Of a stretch of DNA of 5,471 bases, positions 1 to 5,471 are shown piece after piece. Position 1 is the first letter of the stretch, and each line of letters begins with the position of its first letter. The notes below the pieces were generated by a model. It ran no database searches and was not told where the DNA came from. It saw only the letters and a program-made list of their open reading frames with translations. Both the position numbers and the translations under genes were made by a program. Source of the DNA: Gammaproteobacteria bacterium (GTDB lineage: Bacteria > Pseudomonadota > Gammaproteobacteria > Pseudomonadales > Pseudohongiellaceae); assembly GCA_002714195.1 (NCBI GenBank), contig PAWK01000019.1, positions 38,398 through 43,868 on the forward strand, given 5' to 3'.

Positions 1-1017
1 TTTGTATGCAACTATTAGATCAGCACAATCGCTGTAGATGTTTGCAAAACCTTCTATAAAACCTTCGGGATGACCGCTTGGTATTCTGGTTGCATCGCCA
101 GCCAGGGAGCCGTTAGAGGGTCCGCCCCTGGACAATGTGCGAGGAGATTCACCTAAAGGTGAAAATTTAAGAAAATTGGGGTTCTCCTGCGACCACTCCA
201 ATCCAGCATTGCTTCCATAAACCCGGATCTTTAGACCATTTTCTTTGCCCGCGGCTATTTGACTAACCCACAGCATTGCCTTGGCGCCATTTGTGTATTC
301 CATTAAGATGCTAGCGTTATCGTCAAGTTCTCGACCAGGAACAAAAGAATCTAAGTCCGCTAGCAACCTTCTTACACGTAATCCAGTAACGAATTCGGAC
401 AAATGAAACGCATGGGTACCTATGTCACCAATAGCGCCGCCCTTGCCTGCTTTCTCAGGCTTAGTTCTCCAGAGGGCTTGCTTATGACCGGTATTCTCAA
501 TATCTGTTGCCAGCCAATCTTGAGCATACTCAATTTGAACTGTTCTTAGCTCACCCAGATCATTATTCTGGATCATTTCACGAGCCTGACGGACCATCGG
601 ATAGCCACTATAGTTATAGGTAACTGCGAAGACTAAGCCAGACTCTTTGACGATGGATCCTAAGTATTCTGCGTCATCAAGATCTGCAGTCAGGGGCTTA
701 TCACAGATTACGTGAATACCTTTGCTTAAAAATATTTCAGCTATCTTTGCGTGCAAATGATTAGGTGTAACGATTGCAACGGCGTCTATCCTTGACTCTA
801 AGCTACTCTCTACTTCCGCCATAGTTTCATAAGACGAGTAGGTTCGGTTTTTGTCCAAGTTAAGATTGAGTGCTGACTCCTTAGCGGTTTTTGCATCAGC
901 ACTGAGGGCGCCAGCTATAAGCTCATATCTGTCATCGAGCCTTGCCGCCATTCGATGAACTTCACCAATGAAGGATCCTTTGCCACCACCTACCATTCCA
1001 AGCTTGATTTTGCTCAT
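1..1017 (-). CDS. Gfo/Idh/MocA family NAD(P)-dependent oxidoreductase, C-terminus cut by window edge
   Basis: The 339 visible codons are open to the left edge, with no stop. Starting at ATG 1017-1015 the protein has an N-terminal Rossmann motif (GMVGGGKG, residues 7-14), then VTPNHLHA at 83-90, the CDKPLT motif at 105-110 (usually EKP in this family) and GGAIGDIGTHAFH at 193-205. By comparison with inositol dehydrogenase, K107, D198 and H202 should form the catalytic Lys-Asp-His set. An in-frame TGA (1026-1024) three codons before the ATG fixes the start; the Shine-Dalgarno site is weak. Family members oxidise or reduce a sugar, inositol or keto-sugar hydroxyl using NAD(P). No signal peptide or Tat motif is visible, so it is probably cytoplasmic. 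A usual length near 380-390 residues implies 40-50 are missing. It lies 99 bases downstream of the isomerase-like gene on the same strand, a common pairing. The 99-base gap (1018-1116) holds no terminator or convincing promoter. The family is sure; the substrate is unknown. Confidence 0.93.
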   Translation of the reverse strand, partial: MSKIKLGMVGGGKGSFIGEVHRMAARLDDRYELIAGALSADAKTAKESALNLNLDKNRTYSSYETMAEVESSLESRIDAVAIVTPNHLHAKIAEIFLSKGIHVICDKPLTADLDDAEYLGSIVKESGLVFAVTYNYSGYPMVRQAREMIQNNDLGELRTVQIEYAQDWLATDIENTGHKQALWRTKPEKAGKGGAIGDIGTHAFHLSEFVTGLRVRRLLADLDSFVPGRELDDNASILMEYTNGAKAMLWVSQIAAGKENGLKIRVYGSNAGLEWSQENPNFLKFSPLGESPRTLSRGGPSNGSLAGDATRIPSGHPEGFIEGFANIYSDCADLIVAYK

Positions 1018-1116
1018 CTGTAATCAACTCATTTTCATTTCGGGATTTTAGGGCCTTTTAATTAATCTGACATTACTCAAGTAAATACTGCCGTAATAAG
1101 AGATCAATAGTCCGAA

Positions 1117-2172
1117 TCAATCGATCCCCAGAACTTTCTTGTTTGCGCTTTCATCCACGCCGGCATTAGCAAAGTCATCAAATGCTTTGTCTGTTACTCG
1201 AATTATGTGGTCTTTTATAAATTGAGCTCCTTCTCGAGCACCATCTTCTTGATGTTTTAGGCAGCACTCCCATTCCAGCACAGCCCAACCCTCAAAGTCA
1301 TTTGCAGCAAGTTTCGAAAAAATACTCTTAAAATCAACTTGCCCATCACCTAAAGACCGAAATCTTCCAGCTCTATTTGTCCATGATTGATAACCACCAT
1401 ATACCCCTTGCTTTGCAGAGGGATTAAACTCAGCGTCTTTGATATGAACCAATTTAATCCGGTCTTTGTACTCATCCAGGAAAGCGAGATAGTCGAGCTG
1501 TTGAAGAACAAGATGGCTAGGGTCGAATAATATGTTACACCTGGGGTGATTGTTTACTCGCTCAAGAAACATCTCAAAAGTTATGCCATCATGAAGATCT
1601 TCTCCGGGGTGAATTTCAAATCCAATGTCAACGCCCACTTCTTCAAAGGAGTCAAGAATTGGATGCCAGCGCTTTGCCAACTCATCAAATGCTTGCTCAA
1701 CGAGGCCGTTTGGCCTCTGGGGCCAAGGATAAAAGTATGGCCATGCAAGAGCTCCTGGAAAACTTGCATGAGTTCTTAAGTTAAGATTTGAAGACGCTTT
1801 TGCGGCAAGTTTAAGTTGTTTAACAGCCCACGCTTGTCTTGCCGAAGGGTTATTTCTTACCTCTGGTGCGGCGAAGCCGTCAAACATGGAGTCATATGCA
1901 GGGTGCACAGCCACCAACTGTCCTTGTAAGTGAGTTGAAAGTTCGGTGATCTCAATACCATGATTTAGAAGAGTTTCTTGGACATCTTGGCAGTAACTTT
2001 TACTATTAGCAGCTGTCTCTAAATCAAAAAGCCGGCTATCCCAGCTTGGGATTTGCACGCCTTTAAATCCCAGTGCGGAAGCCCAAGAGGCGATTTCTTC
2101 GAGTGAACTGAAAGGAGACTGATCGTCGGCAAATTGTGCAAGAAAAATTGCCGGTCCTTTAATCGTTTTCAT
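1117..2172 (-). CDS. Sugar phosphate isomerase/epimerase family protein (xylose isomerase-like TIM barrel)
   Basis: This is a complete 351-residue protein. The fold signature is that of the AP endonuclease 2 / xylose isomerase-like TIM barrel. Metal-ligand motifs appear at the expected strand ends: GFEIHPGE (184-191, ligand E186), LFDPSH (215-220, ligand D217), LVHIKD (241-246, ligand H243) and VLEWE (298-302, ligand E300 or E302). Further family marks are GFKGVQIPSWD near residue 35 and LGDGQVDF at 274-281. Members interconvert ketoses, epimerise keto-sugars, or in some cases eliminate or cleave 3-keto-glycosides using a divalent metal; which reaction applies here cannot be told. There is no signal peptide, so it should be cytoplasmic. 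The start is supported by an AAGGAAA site 8 bases upstream. It begins 42 bases after the sulfatase stop and precedes a Gfo/Idh oxidoreductase, so all three are probably co-transcribed. The C-terminal tail from about residue 325 is an extension also seen in family members paired with such oxidoreductases, as I recall them. Confidence 0.92.
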   Translation of the reverse strand: MKTIKGPAIFLAQFADDQSPFSSLEEIASWASALGFKGVQIPSWDSRLFDLETAANSKSYCQDVQETLLNHGIEITELSTHLQGQLVAVHPAYDSMFDGFAAPEVRNNPSARQAWAVKQLKLAAKASSNLNLRTHASFPGALAWPYFYPWPQRPNGLVEQAFDELAKRWHPILDSFEEVGVDIGFEIHPGEDLHDGITFEMFLERVNNHPRCNILFDPSHLVLQQLDYLAFLDEYKDRIKLVHIKDAEFNPSAKQGVYGGYQSWTNRAGRFRSLGDGQVDFKSIFSKLAANDFEGWAVLEWECCLKHQEDGAREGAQFIKDHIIRVTDKAFDDFANAGVDESANKKVLGID

Positions 2173-2178
2173 GCCGAG

Positions 2179-2185
2179 TTTCCTT
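2179..2185 (-). promoter_or_regulatory. Ribosome binding site of the isomerase-like gene
   Basis: On the minus strand the bases read AAGGAAA, with the AGGA core ending about 8 bases before ATG 2172-2170. It is among the best Shine-Dalgarno matches in the window and sits in the 42-base gap after the sulfatase. It therefore supports this start and efficient downstream translation. Confidence 0.7.
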
Positions 2186-2214
2186 TTTCTAATCTCGATA
2201 CACAGAGACCGAGT

Positions 2215-3534
2215 TTATAATCTATTAAACATGTTAGGCAGCAATCTTGAGTTCAATGCCTTTTGCCCTTCTATCAAATGGGTGTGCAATTCTTCAGCAA
2301 CTTCTGGGTACTCACGGGTGAAGCTATAAGTTTCAGTTGGGTCCTTTTCTAGATCGAATAGTAAGCCGTGCGGGGCGTAGTAGGAGTTTGGGTTGTCAAA
2401 GCTCGGTACACCAGTGCGATAGAAAGTTTCTACCACCAGCTTCCATTTTCCACTTCGTACAGCAGCTATACGATCGTTGTTAAACAAATACAGATAGTCA
2501 TGAGGAGTTCCCTCGCCGTTAGTCAGCATGCCGCGCAGACTTTTGCCATCTGGCGGTATCTCGGAGGAAGCAGATATGCCAGCAAAATCTAGAATCGTAG
2601 GCAGAATATCAATATTCATGGCTGCATCAGAGTTACGCTGACTCTCCGATATCTTAGACGGCCAACGAGCAATGAAGGGAACCCTCAGGCCACCTTCCCA
2701 ACTCGTACCTTTTCGGTTCCTGAATTGCCCTGAGCTGCCCTCAAACCAGGGTCCGTTATCCGAAGTGAAGATAACCATAGTGTTTTCATCGATACCGAGT
2801 TCAACCAATTTCCCCAAGATCTGACCCATGCTCCAGTCTATGGTTTCTACTACATCACCATAGAGTCCAGCGTCGGATTTTCCCTCGAATTCTTCGGTAA
2901 CAAAAAGTGGGACATGGGGGAAACTATGCGGAATATACAAGAAGAACGGGTTATCCTTGTTCTGCTCGATGAATCTCAATGCCTCTGAAGTGTATCTTTG
3001 GGTGAGTGTGGTTTGGTCCACCGGATCTTCAATGACTTGGTCATCTCGATAAAGCTTAAAAGGTGCCATGTCATTCGAGTGAAGAGCTCCATAAAATTCA
3101 TCAAATCCATGGTTTAGTGGATACCACTCTACTCGAGAGCCAAGGTGCCATTTGCCGAATATGGCTGTCTTATATCCCTCTTCCTTTAAGGCTTCCGCAA
3201 TTGTAATTTCTGTTTCAGCGAGGTGTATGTCATTTGAAGGTCTCGCAACATCGTCTACCAGACCAAGTCTGATAGGATATCGTCCTGTAAGAAGTCCGCC
3301 TCGAGAAGCAGTACAAACGTTAGCACTTGCGTAGAATGAATCGAGCACCACCCCCTCCGCGGCCATTCGATCAATATTTGGTGTATTGATCAACTTTGAT
3401 CCGTAAACACCCAAATCTCCAATGCCTAGATCGTCAGCCATAATGACAATAAAATTGGGTTTTCCATTTTGAGCCCATGTAAATGAGCAGCAAAGCAGGC
3501 CTAGAGAAAGGAAAACAACTTTAATTATTGCCAT
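2215..3534 (-). CDS. Exported type I sulfatase (arylsulfatase A-like, formylglycine-dependent)
   Basis: This complete 439-residue protein hydrolyses sulfate esters. Residues 1-21 form a signal peptide with a hydrophobic core (VVFLSLGLL) and a likely signal peptidase I cut after TWA; the Cys pair at 15-16 does not form a lipobox. Mature-domain motifs are in the order expected for the alkaline phosphatase superfamily. They are IMADDLGIGDLG (31-42, metal ligands D34 and D35), CTASRGGLLTGRYP (74-87, C74 the formylglycine precursor, R78), GKWHLG (127-132, K128), IPHSFPH (201-207, H203 or H207), TSDNG (257-261, metal ligands D259 and N260) and RKGTSWEGG (274-282, K275). The maturation motif has Ala where most sulfatases have Pro. 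Length is slightly short for the family (about 450-550), but the C-terminal subdomain (VRSGKWKLV, LFDLEKDPTE) is present. The protein is probably periplasmic or secreted. No maturing enzyme (FGE or anSME) is in the window. A GGGAA element 6 bases before the ATG is a modest Shine-Dalgarno site. The substrate (an algal polysaccharide, glycosaminoglycan or aryl sulfate) is not resolvable. Confidence 0.96.
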   Translation of the reverse strand: MAIIKVVFLSLGLLCCSFTWAQNGKPNFIVIMADDLGIGDLGVYGSKLINTPNIDRMAAEGVVLDSFYASANVCTASRGGLLTGRYPIRLGLVDDVARPSNDIHLAETEITIAEALKEEGYKTAIFGKWHLGSRVEWYPLNHGFDEFYGALHSNDMAPFKLYRDDQVIEDPVDQTTLTQRYTSEALRFIEQNKDNPFFLYIPHSFPHVPLFVTEEFEGKSDAGLYGDVVETIDWSMGQILGKLVELGIDENTMVIFTSDNGPWFEGSSGQFRNRKGTSWEGGLRVPFIARWPSKISESQRNSDAAMNIDILPTILDFAGISASSEIPPDGKSLRGMLTNGEGTPHDYLYLFNNDRIAAVRSGKWKLVVETFYRTGVPSFDNPNSYYAPHGLLFDLEKDPTETYSFTREYPEVAEELHTHLIEGQKALNSRLLPNMFNRL

Positions 3535-3563
3535 AAATAATTCCCAAAGATTTTATAAAGACT

Positions 3564-3590
3564 AAAAAGCACTAAGCATGGAAGCTTGGT
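3564..3590 (-). terminator. Weak hairpin with T-run between VOC gene and sulfatase (attenuator or leader structure possible)
   Basis: On the minus strand, arms ACCAAGC and GCTTAGT (3590-3584 and 3577-3571) flank a six-base loop TTCCAT. The arms pair at six of seven positions with one A:C mismatch. After two bases comes a run of five T (3568-3564). The stem is short and not GC-rich, so termination after the VOC gene would be inefficient at best. If the promoter candidate at 3614-3642 is real, this hairpin falls in the sulfatase mRNA leader. Confidence 0.22.
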
Positions 3591-3613
3591 CGAAGATGTA
3601 ATTTAAAAACATG

Positions 3614-3642
3614 ATTATATTTGATCGGCAGCCCTGTTTTAA
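3614..3642 (-). promoter_or_regulatory. Candidate sigma70 promoter for the sulfatase-isomerase-oxidoreductase unit
   Basis: On the minus strand a perfect -10 hexamer TATAAT (3619-3614) follows a -35-like TTAAAA (3642-3637, four of six consensus bases) with a spacer of exactly 17 bases. The -35 overlaps the TAA stop of the VOC gene. Initiation near 3607 would give a leader of about 70 bases before the sulfatase ATG. AT-rich intergenic DNA produces such matches by chance, so this is only a candidate. Confidence 0.35.
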
Positions 3643-4049
3643 ATATCAGAGAGAAGTCCCAAAACGGCCCCGGAAGGATCTTTGATTACGCAGAAGCGCT
3701 GGTTGCCCATGCGTCTTGGCCCATCAACAACTTCGCCTCCAAGTTTTTTAGCTCTATCAACGCTGTTTGAAACGTCTGCTACCCGCACATACATTAACCA
3801 CTGTGCTGGAAGGTTTGCATTAGGGCCGCGTGCATGACACACCCCTGCTACAGTTTTTGTATCCCCTGGAAGATTAATGTTGTAATCGCTGTAACTTCCC
3901 ATATCCTGTTCAGAGCTTGACCAGCCAACGACCGAACAGTAGAAGTCGCGTATGCGGGAGGCTTCGTCAACTGTTAAATCTAACCACTCTATCTTTCCGA
4001 CTTCGCTCGTTGACTCATTGTTATCTGTTTGTTCGTTCTCTTCTTCCAC
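3639..4049 (-). CDS. VOC (glyoxalase/bleomycin resistance) superfamily protein, 136 residues
   Basis: This small protein has two beta-alpha-beta-beta-beta modules: about residues 19-75 (IEWLDLTV, DFYCSVVGW, AGVCHARG) and 83-136 (QWLMYVRVAD, AKKLGGEVVDGP, CVIKDPSGAVLGLL). The FY..V.GW and DP.GA..G patterns are typical of VOC proteins. His and Glu metal ligands normally sit in the first strand of each module and near the end; here those places hold IEW, LMYV and AVLGLL, so a classical glyoxalase metal site is not evident. Residues 1-18 are rich in Glu, Asp, Asn and Ser and lie outside the fold, probably a disordered tail. Translation starts at GTG 4049-4047, supported by AAGGAA six bases upstream; the next Met (residue 50) would destroy module 1. 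It has no signal peptide. The gene sits between the quinoprotein gene (123-base gap) and the sulfatase gene (104-base gap). The fold is confident; the role is unknown and might be lyase, isomerase or small-molecule binding. Confidence 0.88.
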   Translation of the reverse strand: MEEENEQTDNNESTSEVGKIEWLDLTVDEASRIRDFYCSVVGWSSSEQDMGSYSDYNINLPGDTKTVAGVCHARGPNANLPAQWLMYVRVADVSNSVDRAKKLGGEVVDGPRRMGNQRFCVIKDPSGAVLGLLSDI

Positions 4050-4055
4050 TAAGTA

Positions 4056-4061
4056 TTCCTT
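4056..4061 (-). promoter_or_regulatory. Ribosome binding site deciding the GTG start of the VOC gene
   Basis: The minus strand reads AAGGAA, six bases before GTG 4049-4047. There is no ATG in this frame between the upstream in-frame TGA (4088-4086) and the GTG, so this site is the main argument for the GTG start and for including the acidic tail in the protein. Confidence 0.65.
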
Positions 4062-4144
4062 GCGAATCAGTATGTATGTTCGATGTCATGATCATACCTG
4101 TTTTACTCGTTCGGGGAGTGCTGATATACCTGATTCAACGGGGT

Positions 4145-4192
4145 TTTTCAGCCTTGGTCCACGAAATCTTTATTATTCCCCGAGGCTGAAAA
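4145..4192. repeat. Perfect 10-base inverted repeat enclosing the quinoprotein stop codon
   Basis: The arms TTTTCAGCCT (4145-4154) and AGGCTGAAAA (4183-4192) are exact reverse complements separated by 28 bases. The loop contains the tandem stop codons TAA TAA (4175-4170, minus strand). In both orientations the stem begins with T and ends with A, so the U-tract of an intrinsic terminator is missing. It may form an mRNA 3'-end hairpin protecting the quinoprotein message, or be a protein-binding site upstream of the VOC gene. The repeat is directly visible; its role is unknown. Confidence 0.55.
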
Positions 4193-5471
4193 CATATAAG
4201 GCATTCCCTGAACTGGGATGTCTTATGTCTGGAGCAACGACCCGAGGTACTGTCCTAGGGCTTACTCCTCGAGCTCCCATTGCGCTGGTTACAGCTATAT
4301 ACTGTTTACCATCAATATTGAATGTCGCTGGATGACCTTGAACTGATGTCCCCAAACGGGTCTCCCATAAAATTTGACCGGTGCTTGCGTCATGTGCTCT
4401 AAAATAGCGATCCAGGTCCCCCACAAAGGCTATGTTTCCCGCAGTTGAAAGAACCCCTGTTAGAAGTGCCGCTCGTTGCTCATATGACCAAACTTCTTCC
4501 ATGGTGTCGACATTATAAGCCGCCAGTTTGCCCATGTTTCCGTTTGATCCGGGCATTTCAAACCATCGTCTATTTGCAGCTGTTCCTCCCGCTCCATGAA
4601 CCAATGGAACTTCTCGGGCAGCAATTTCTAAGCAGGATTGACTGAGTGGAATTATTAAAGATGCGGTGGGCTCATGATAACTCATTGAATGCCAATCCTT
4701 CCCGCCTGCAGTTGAGGGGCAGACGGATATCCATTGATCTATTTGAGCATTCTGAATATCTTGCCGGTAGGTAACCTCCCCAGTTCTCTTGTCAATGTTT
4801 GTAAAAGCGTTTTGAAAAATAGTTTCCTTAAAGTCAACAAATTTTCCAGATACTCGGTCATGCTTCCACAGGATTCCATGTTTGCCGATAGAAAATACCA
4901 ATTTCTCATCACCCCGATCTATAAGAACTCGCTCAAAGACTTCGTCTAAATCTAATGCCTCTGCCGGTACATGCTGAAAATGCCAACCGAGTTCGCCGTT
5001 ATCAACATCGATCGCGACGGTCGAGTTGGTAAATAAACCGGCATCAAAAATTGACAGTGACCGACTGGCTGGCATCCATGGTTTTTGCTGAGCGGTCCCC
5101 CAATAAGTTAATTTAAGTTCTGGATCGTAGGAGCCCGTAATCCATGTTTCCCCGCCCGCCCGAAAAAGATCATCAATATCACCCCAGGTGTCCCCCCCTG
5201 GGGTCCCAGATTCGGCAATCGTATTAAATCGCCAGGCTAGCTCACCGGTAGTCGCATCGTGTGCGCTTATATAACAGTCTTCCTCGATAAACCGCGAACA
5301 ACCTAGTAGTCCCTGAATTACTTTCCCGTCTGCAATGATCGGCCCGCTTGAGTTTCCAAACCCTTTAGATCCATCCGCAATTTCTACTTCCCATACCTTT
5401 TCGCCTGTGACTGCATCTAGAGCTAGAAGCCTTGCATCGGTCGTTGCCTGAATAATTTTATCATCATAAAT
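4173..5471 (-). CDS. PQQ-dependent (quinoprotein) dehydrogenase-like beta-propeller protein, N-terminus cut by window edge
   Basis: The frame is open to the right edge: 432 residues end at TAA 4175-4173, followed by a second TAA. Repeated propeller-blade motifs of the A-x-D-x-x-T/S-G-x-x-x-W type occur at fragment residues 17-27 ([11 protein letters not shown]), 70-80 ([11 protein letters not shown]) and 153-163 ([11 protein letters not shown]). Another lies in the C-terminal quarter ([16 protein letters not shown]), before [10 protein letters not shown] and the end [10 protein letters not shown]. This architecture and the [16 protein letters not shown] segment (113-128) match type I alcohol dehydrogenase quinoproteins, which oxidise alcohols or sugars in the periplasm and pass electrons to cytochromes. 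Full proteins are about 550-650 residues, so the signal peptide and first blades are outside the window. Met 133 of the fragment (position 5075) is not the start, since the homologous blades continue upstream in frame. The active-site region departs from methanol dehydrogenase: GTAQ replaces GTGN and the GAELGVRG segment is absent, but LDLD (173-176) can align with the catalytic Asp region. The family is firm; PQQ use and substrate are uncertain. Confidence 0.9.
   Translation of the reverse strand: MYDDKIIQATTDARLLALDAVTGEKVWEVEIADGSKGFGNSSGPIIADGKVIQGLLGCSRFIEEDCYISAHDATTGELAWRFNTIAESGTPGGDTWGDIDDLFRAGGETWITGSYDPELKLTYWGTAQQKPWMPASRSLSIFDAGLFTNSTVAIDVDNGELGWHFQHVPAEALDLDEVFERVLIDRGDEKLVFSIGKHGILWKHDRVSGKFVDFKETIFQNAFTNIDKRTGEVTYRQDIQNAQIDQWISVCPSTAGGKDWHSMSYHEPTASLIIPLSQSCLEIAAREVPLVHGAGGTAANRRWFEMPGSNGNMGKLAAYNVDTMEEVWSYEQRAALLTGVLSTAGNIAFVGDLDRYFRAHDASTGQILWETRLGTSVQGHPATFNIDGKQYIAVTSAMGARGVSPRTVPRVVAPDIRHPSSGNALYVFSLGE
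5181..5204. repeat. GC-rich inverted repeat with a seven-G tract inside the quinoprotein gene
   Basis: The arms ACCCCAGG (5181-5188) and CCTGGGGT (5197-5204) are perfect complements around an eight-base spacer. The spacer joins the second arm in a run of seven C on the plus strand (5192-5198), which is seven G in the coding strand. The segment encodes TPGGDTWG and the reading frame is intact through it. It is probably a by-product of Gly/Pro codons; its practical interest is as a slippage or sequencing-error spot. Confidence 0.45.

Noticed and set aside
1018..1116. A promoter or small gene in the gap between isomerase-like and Gfo/Idh genes
   Set aside because: TTGATC and TATTTA elements are only 14 bases apart, and the only ATG frame noted near the gene start (ATG AAA ATG AGT TGA) is four codons long.
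1546..1779. Short open frames on both strands inside the isomerase-like gene
   Set aside because: They are antisense or out-of-frame shadows of a clear TIM-barrel gene, with no domain pattern or ribosome site.
3484..3492. Cys-Cys at residues 15-16 of the sulfatase signal peptide as a lipobox
   Set aside because: The preceding residues (GLL and LLC) do not fit the L-A/S-G/A-C pattern; a signal peptidase I site after TWA fits better.
4091..4096. TATGAT on the minus strand as a -10 box for the VOC gene
   Set aside because: The positions 16-18 bases upstream are C-rich (CTCCCC) with no -35 match, and there is no extended -10 TG.
4094..4132. Direct repeat ATACCTG at 4094-4100 and 4126-4132, spaced 32 bases apart
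   Set aside because: Seven bases repeated once is within chance for this length, and it is not tied to a convincing promoter.
4145..4192. The inverted repeat as an intrinsic terminator
   Set aside because: In both orientations the 3' arm is followed by A-rich or mixed bases, not a T-run, and the loop of 28 bases is long for a terminator.
3917..4335. Overlapping plus-strand open frames of 90 and 127 codons across the VOC-quinoprotein junction
   Set aside because: They lie opposite two well-supported genes, show no recognisable motifs and have compositions expected of antisense shadows.
4173..5075. The first ATG at 5075 as the start of a 300-residue protein
   Set aside because: The same frame stays open to the right edge and encodes further propeller blades ([22 protein letters not shown]) and the [13 protein letters not shown] segment, so the gene is a longer one cut by the window.

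Overview
The window looks like a piece of a bacterial chromosome or metagenome contig of middling GC (mid-40s percent by eye). All five protein genes are on the minus strand, so transcription runs from the right edge to the left edge. The content (a periplasmic PQQ-type beta-propeller dehydrogenase, a secreted formylglycine sulfatase and cytoplasmic sugar-converting enzymes) suits a Gram-negative marine heterotroph, perhaps a gammaproteobacterium. That placement is an inference from gene content and general sequence flavour; no rRNA or tRNA gene is present to anchor it.

In transcription order the layout is: (1) 5471-4173, the C-terminal 432 residues of a quinoprotein dehydrogenase-like protein whose N-terminus lies beyond the right edge. 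It ends in tandem TAA codons inside the loop of a long inverted repeat. (2) 4049-3639, a small VOC-fold protein with a GTG start, a good Shine-Dalgarno site and an acidic N-terminal tail. (3) 3534-2215, an exported type I sulfatase with a C-T-A-S-R maturation motif. (4) 2172-1117, a TIM-barrel sugar phosphate isomerase/epimerase-like enzyme. (5) 1017-1, a Gfo/Idh/MocA NAD(P)-dependent oxidoreductase that runs off the left edge about 40-50 residues short of a typical C-terminus. The gaps are 123, 104, 42 and 99 bases, and none holds another gene. A sigma70-like promoter candidate overlaps the VOC stop codon and could drive sulfatase, isomerase and oxidoreductase as one unit.

A plausible but unproven reading is a small catabolic island for a sulfated sugar or glycoside. 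The sulfatase would remove sulfate outside the cytoplasm, the quinoprotein would oxidise an alcohol or sugar in the periplasm, and the isomerase-like enzyme with the Gfo/Idh partner would process the sugar inside. No transporter, glycoside hydrolase or sulfatase-maturing enzyme is visible here, so the substrate cannot be named. The most unusual sequence-level point is the quinoprotein active-site region: by eye it lacks the usual metal-binding Glu and Asn motifs of methanol and ethanol dehydrogenases but keeps an Asp-x-Asp pair.
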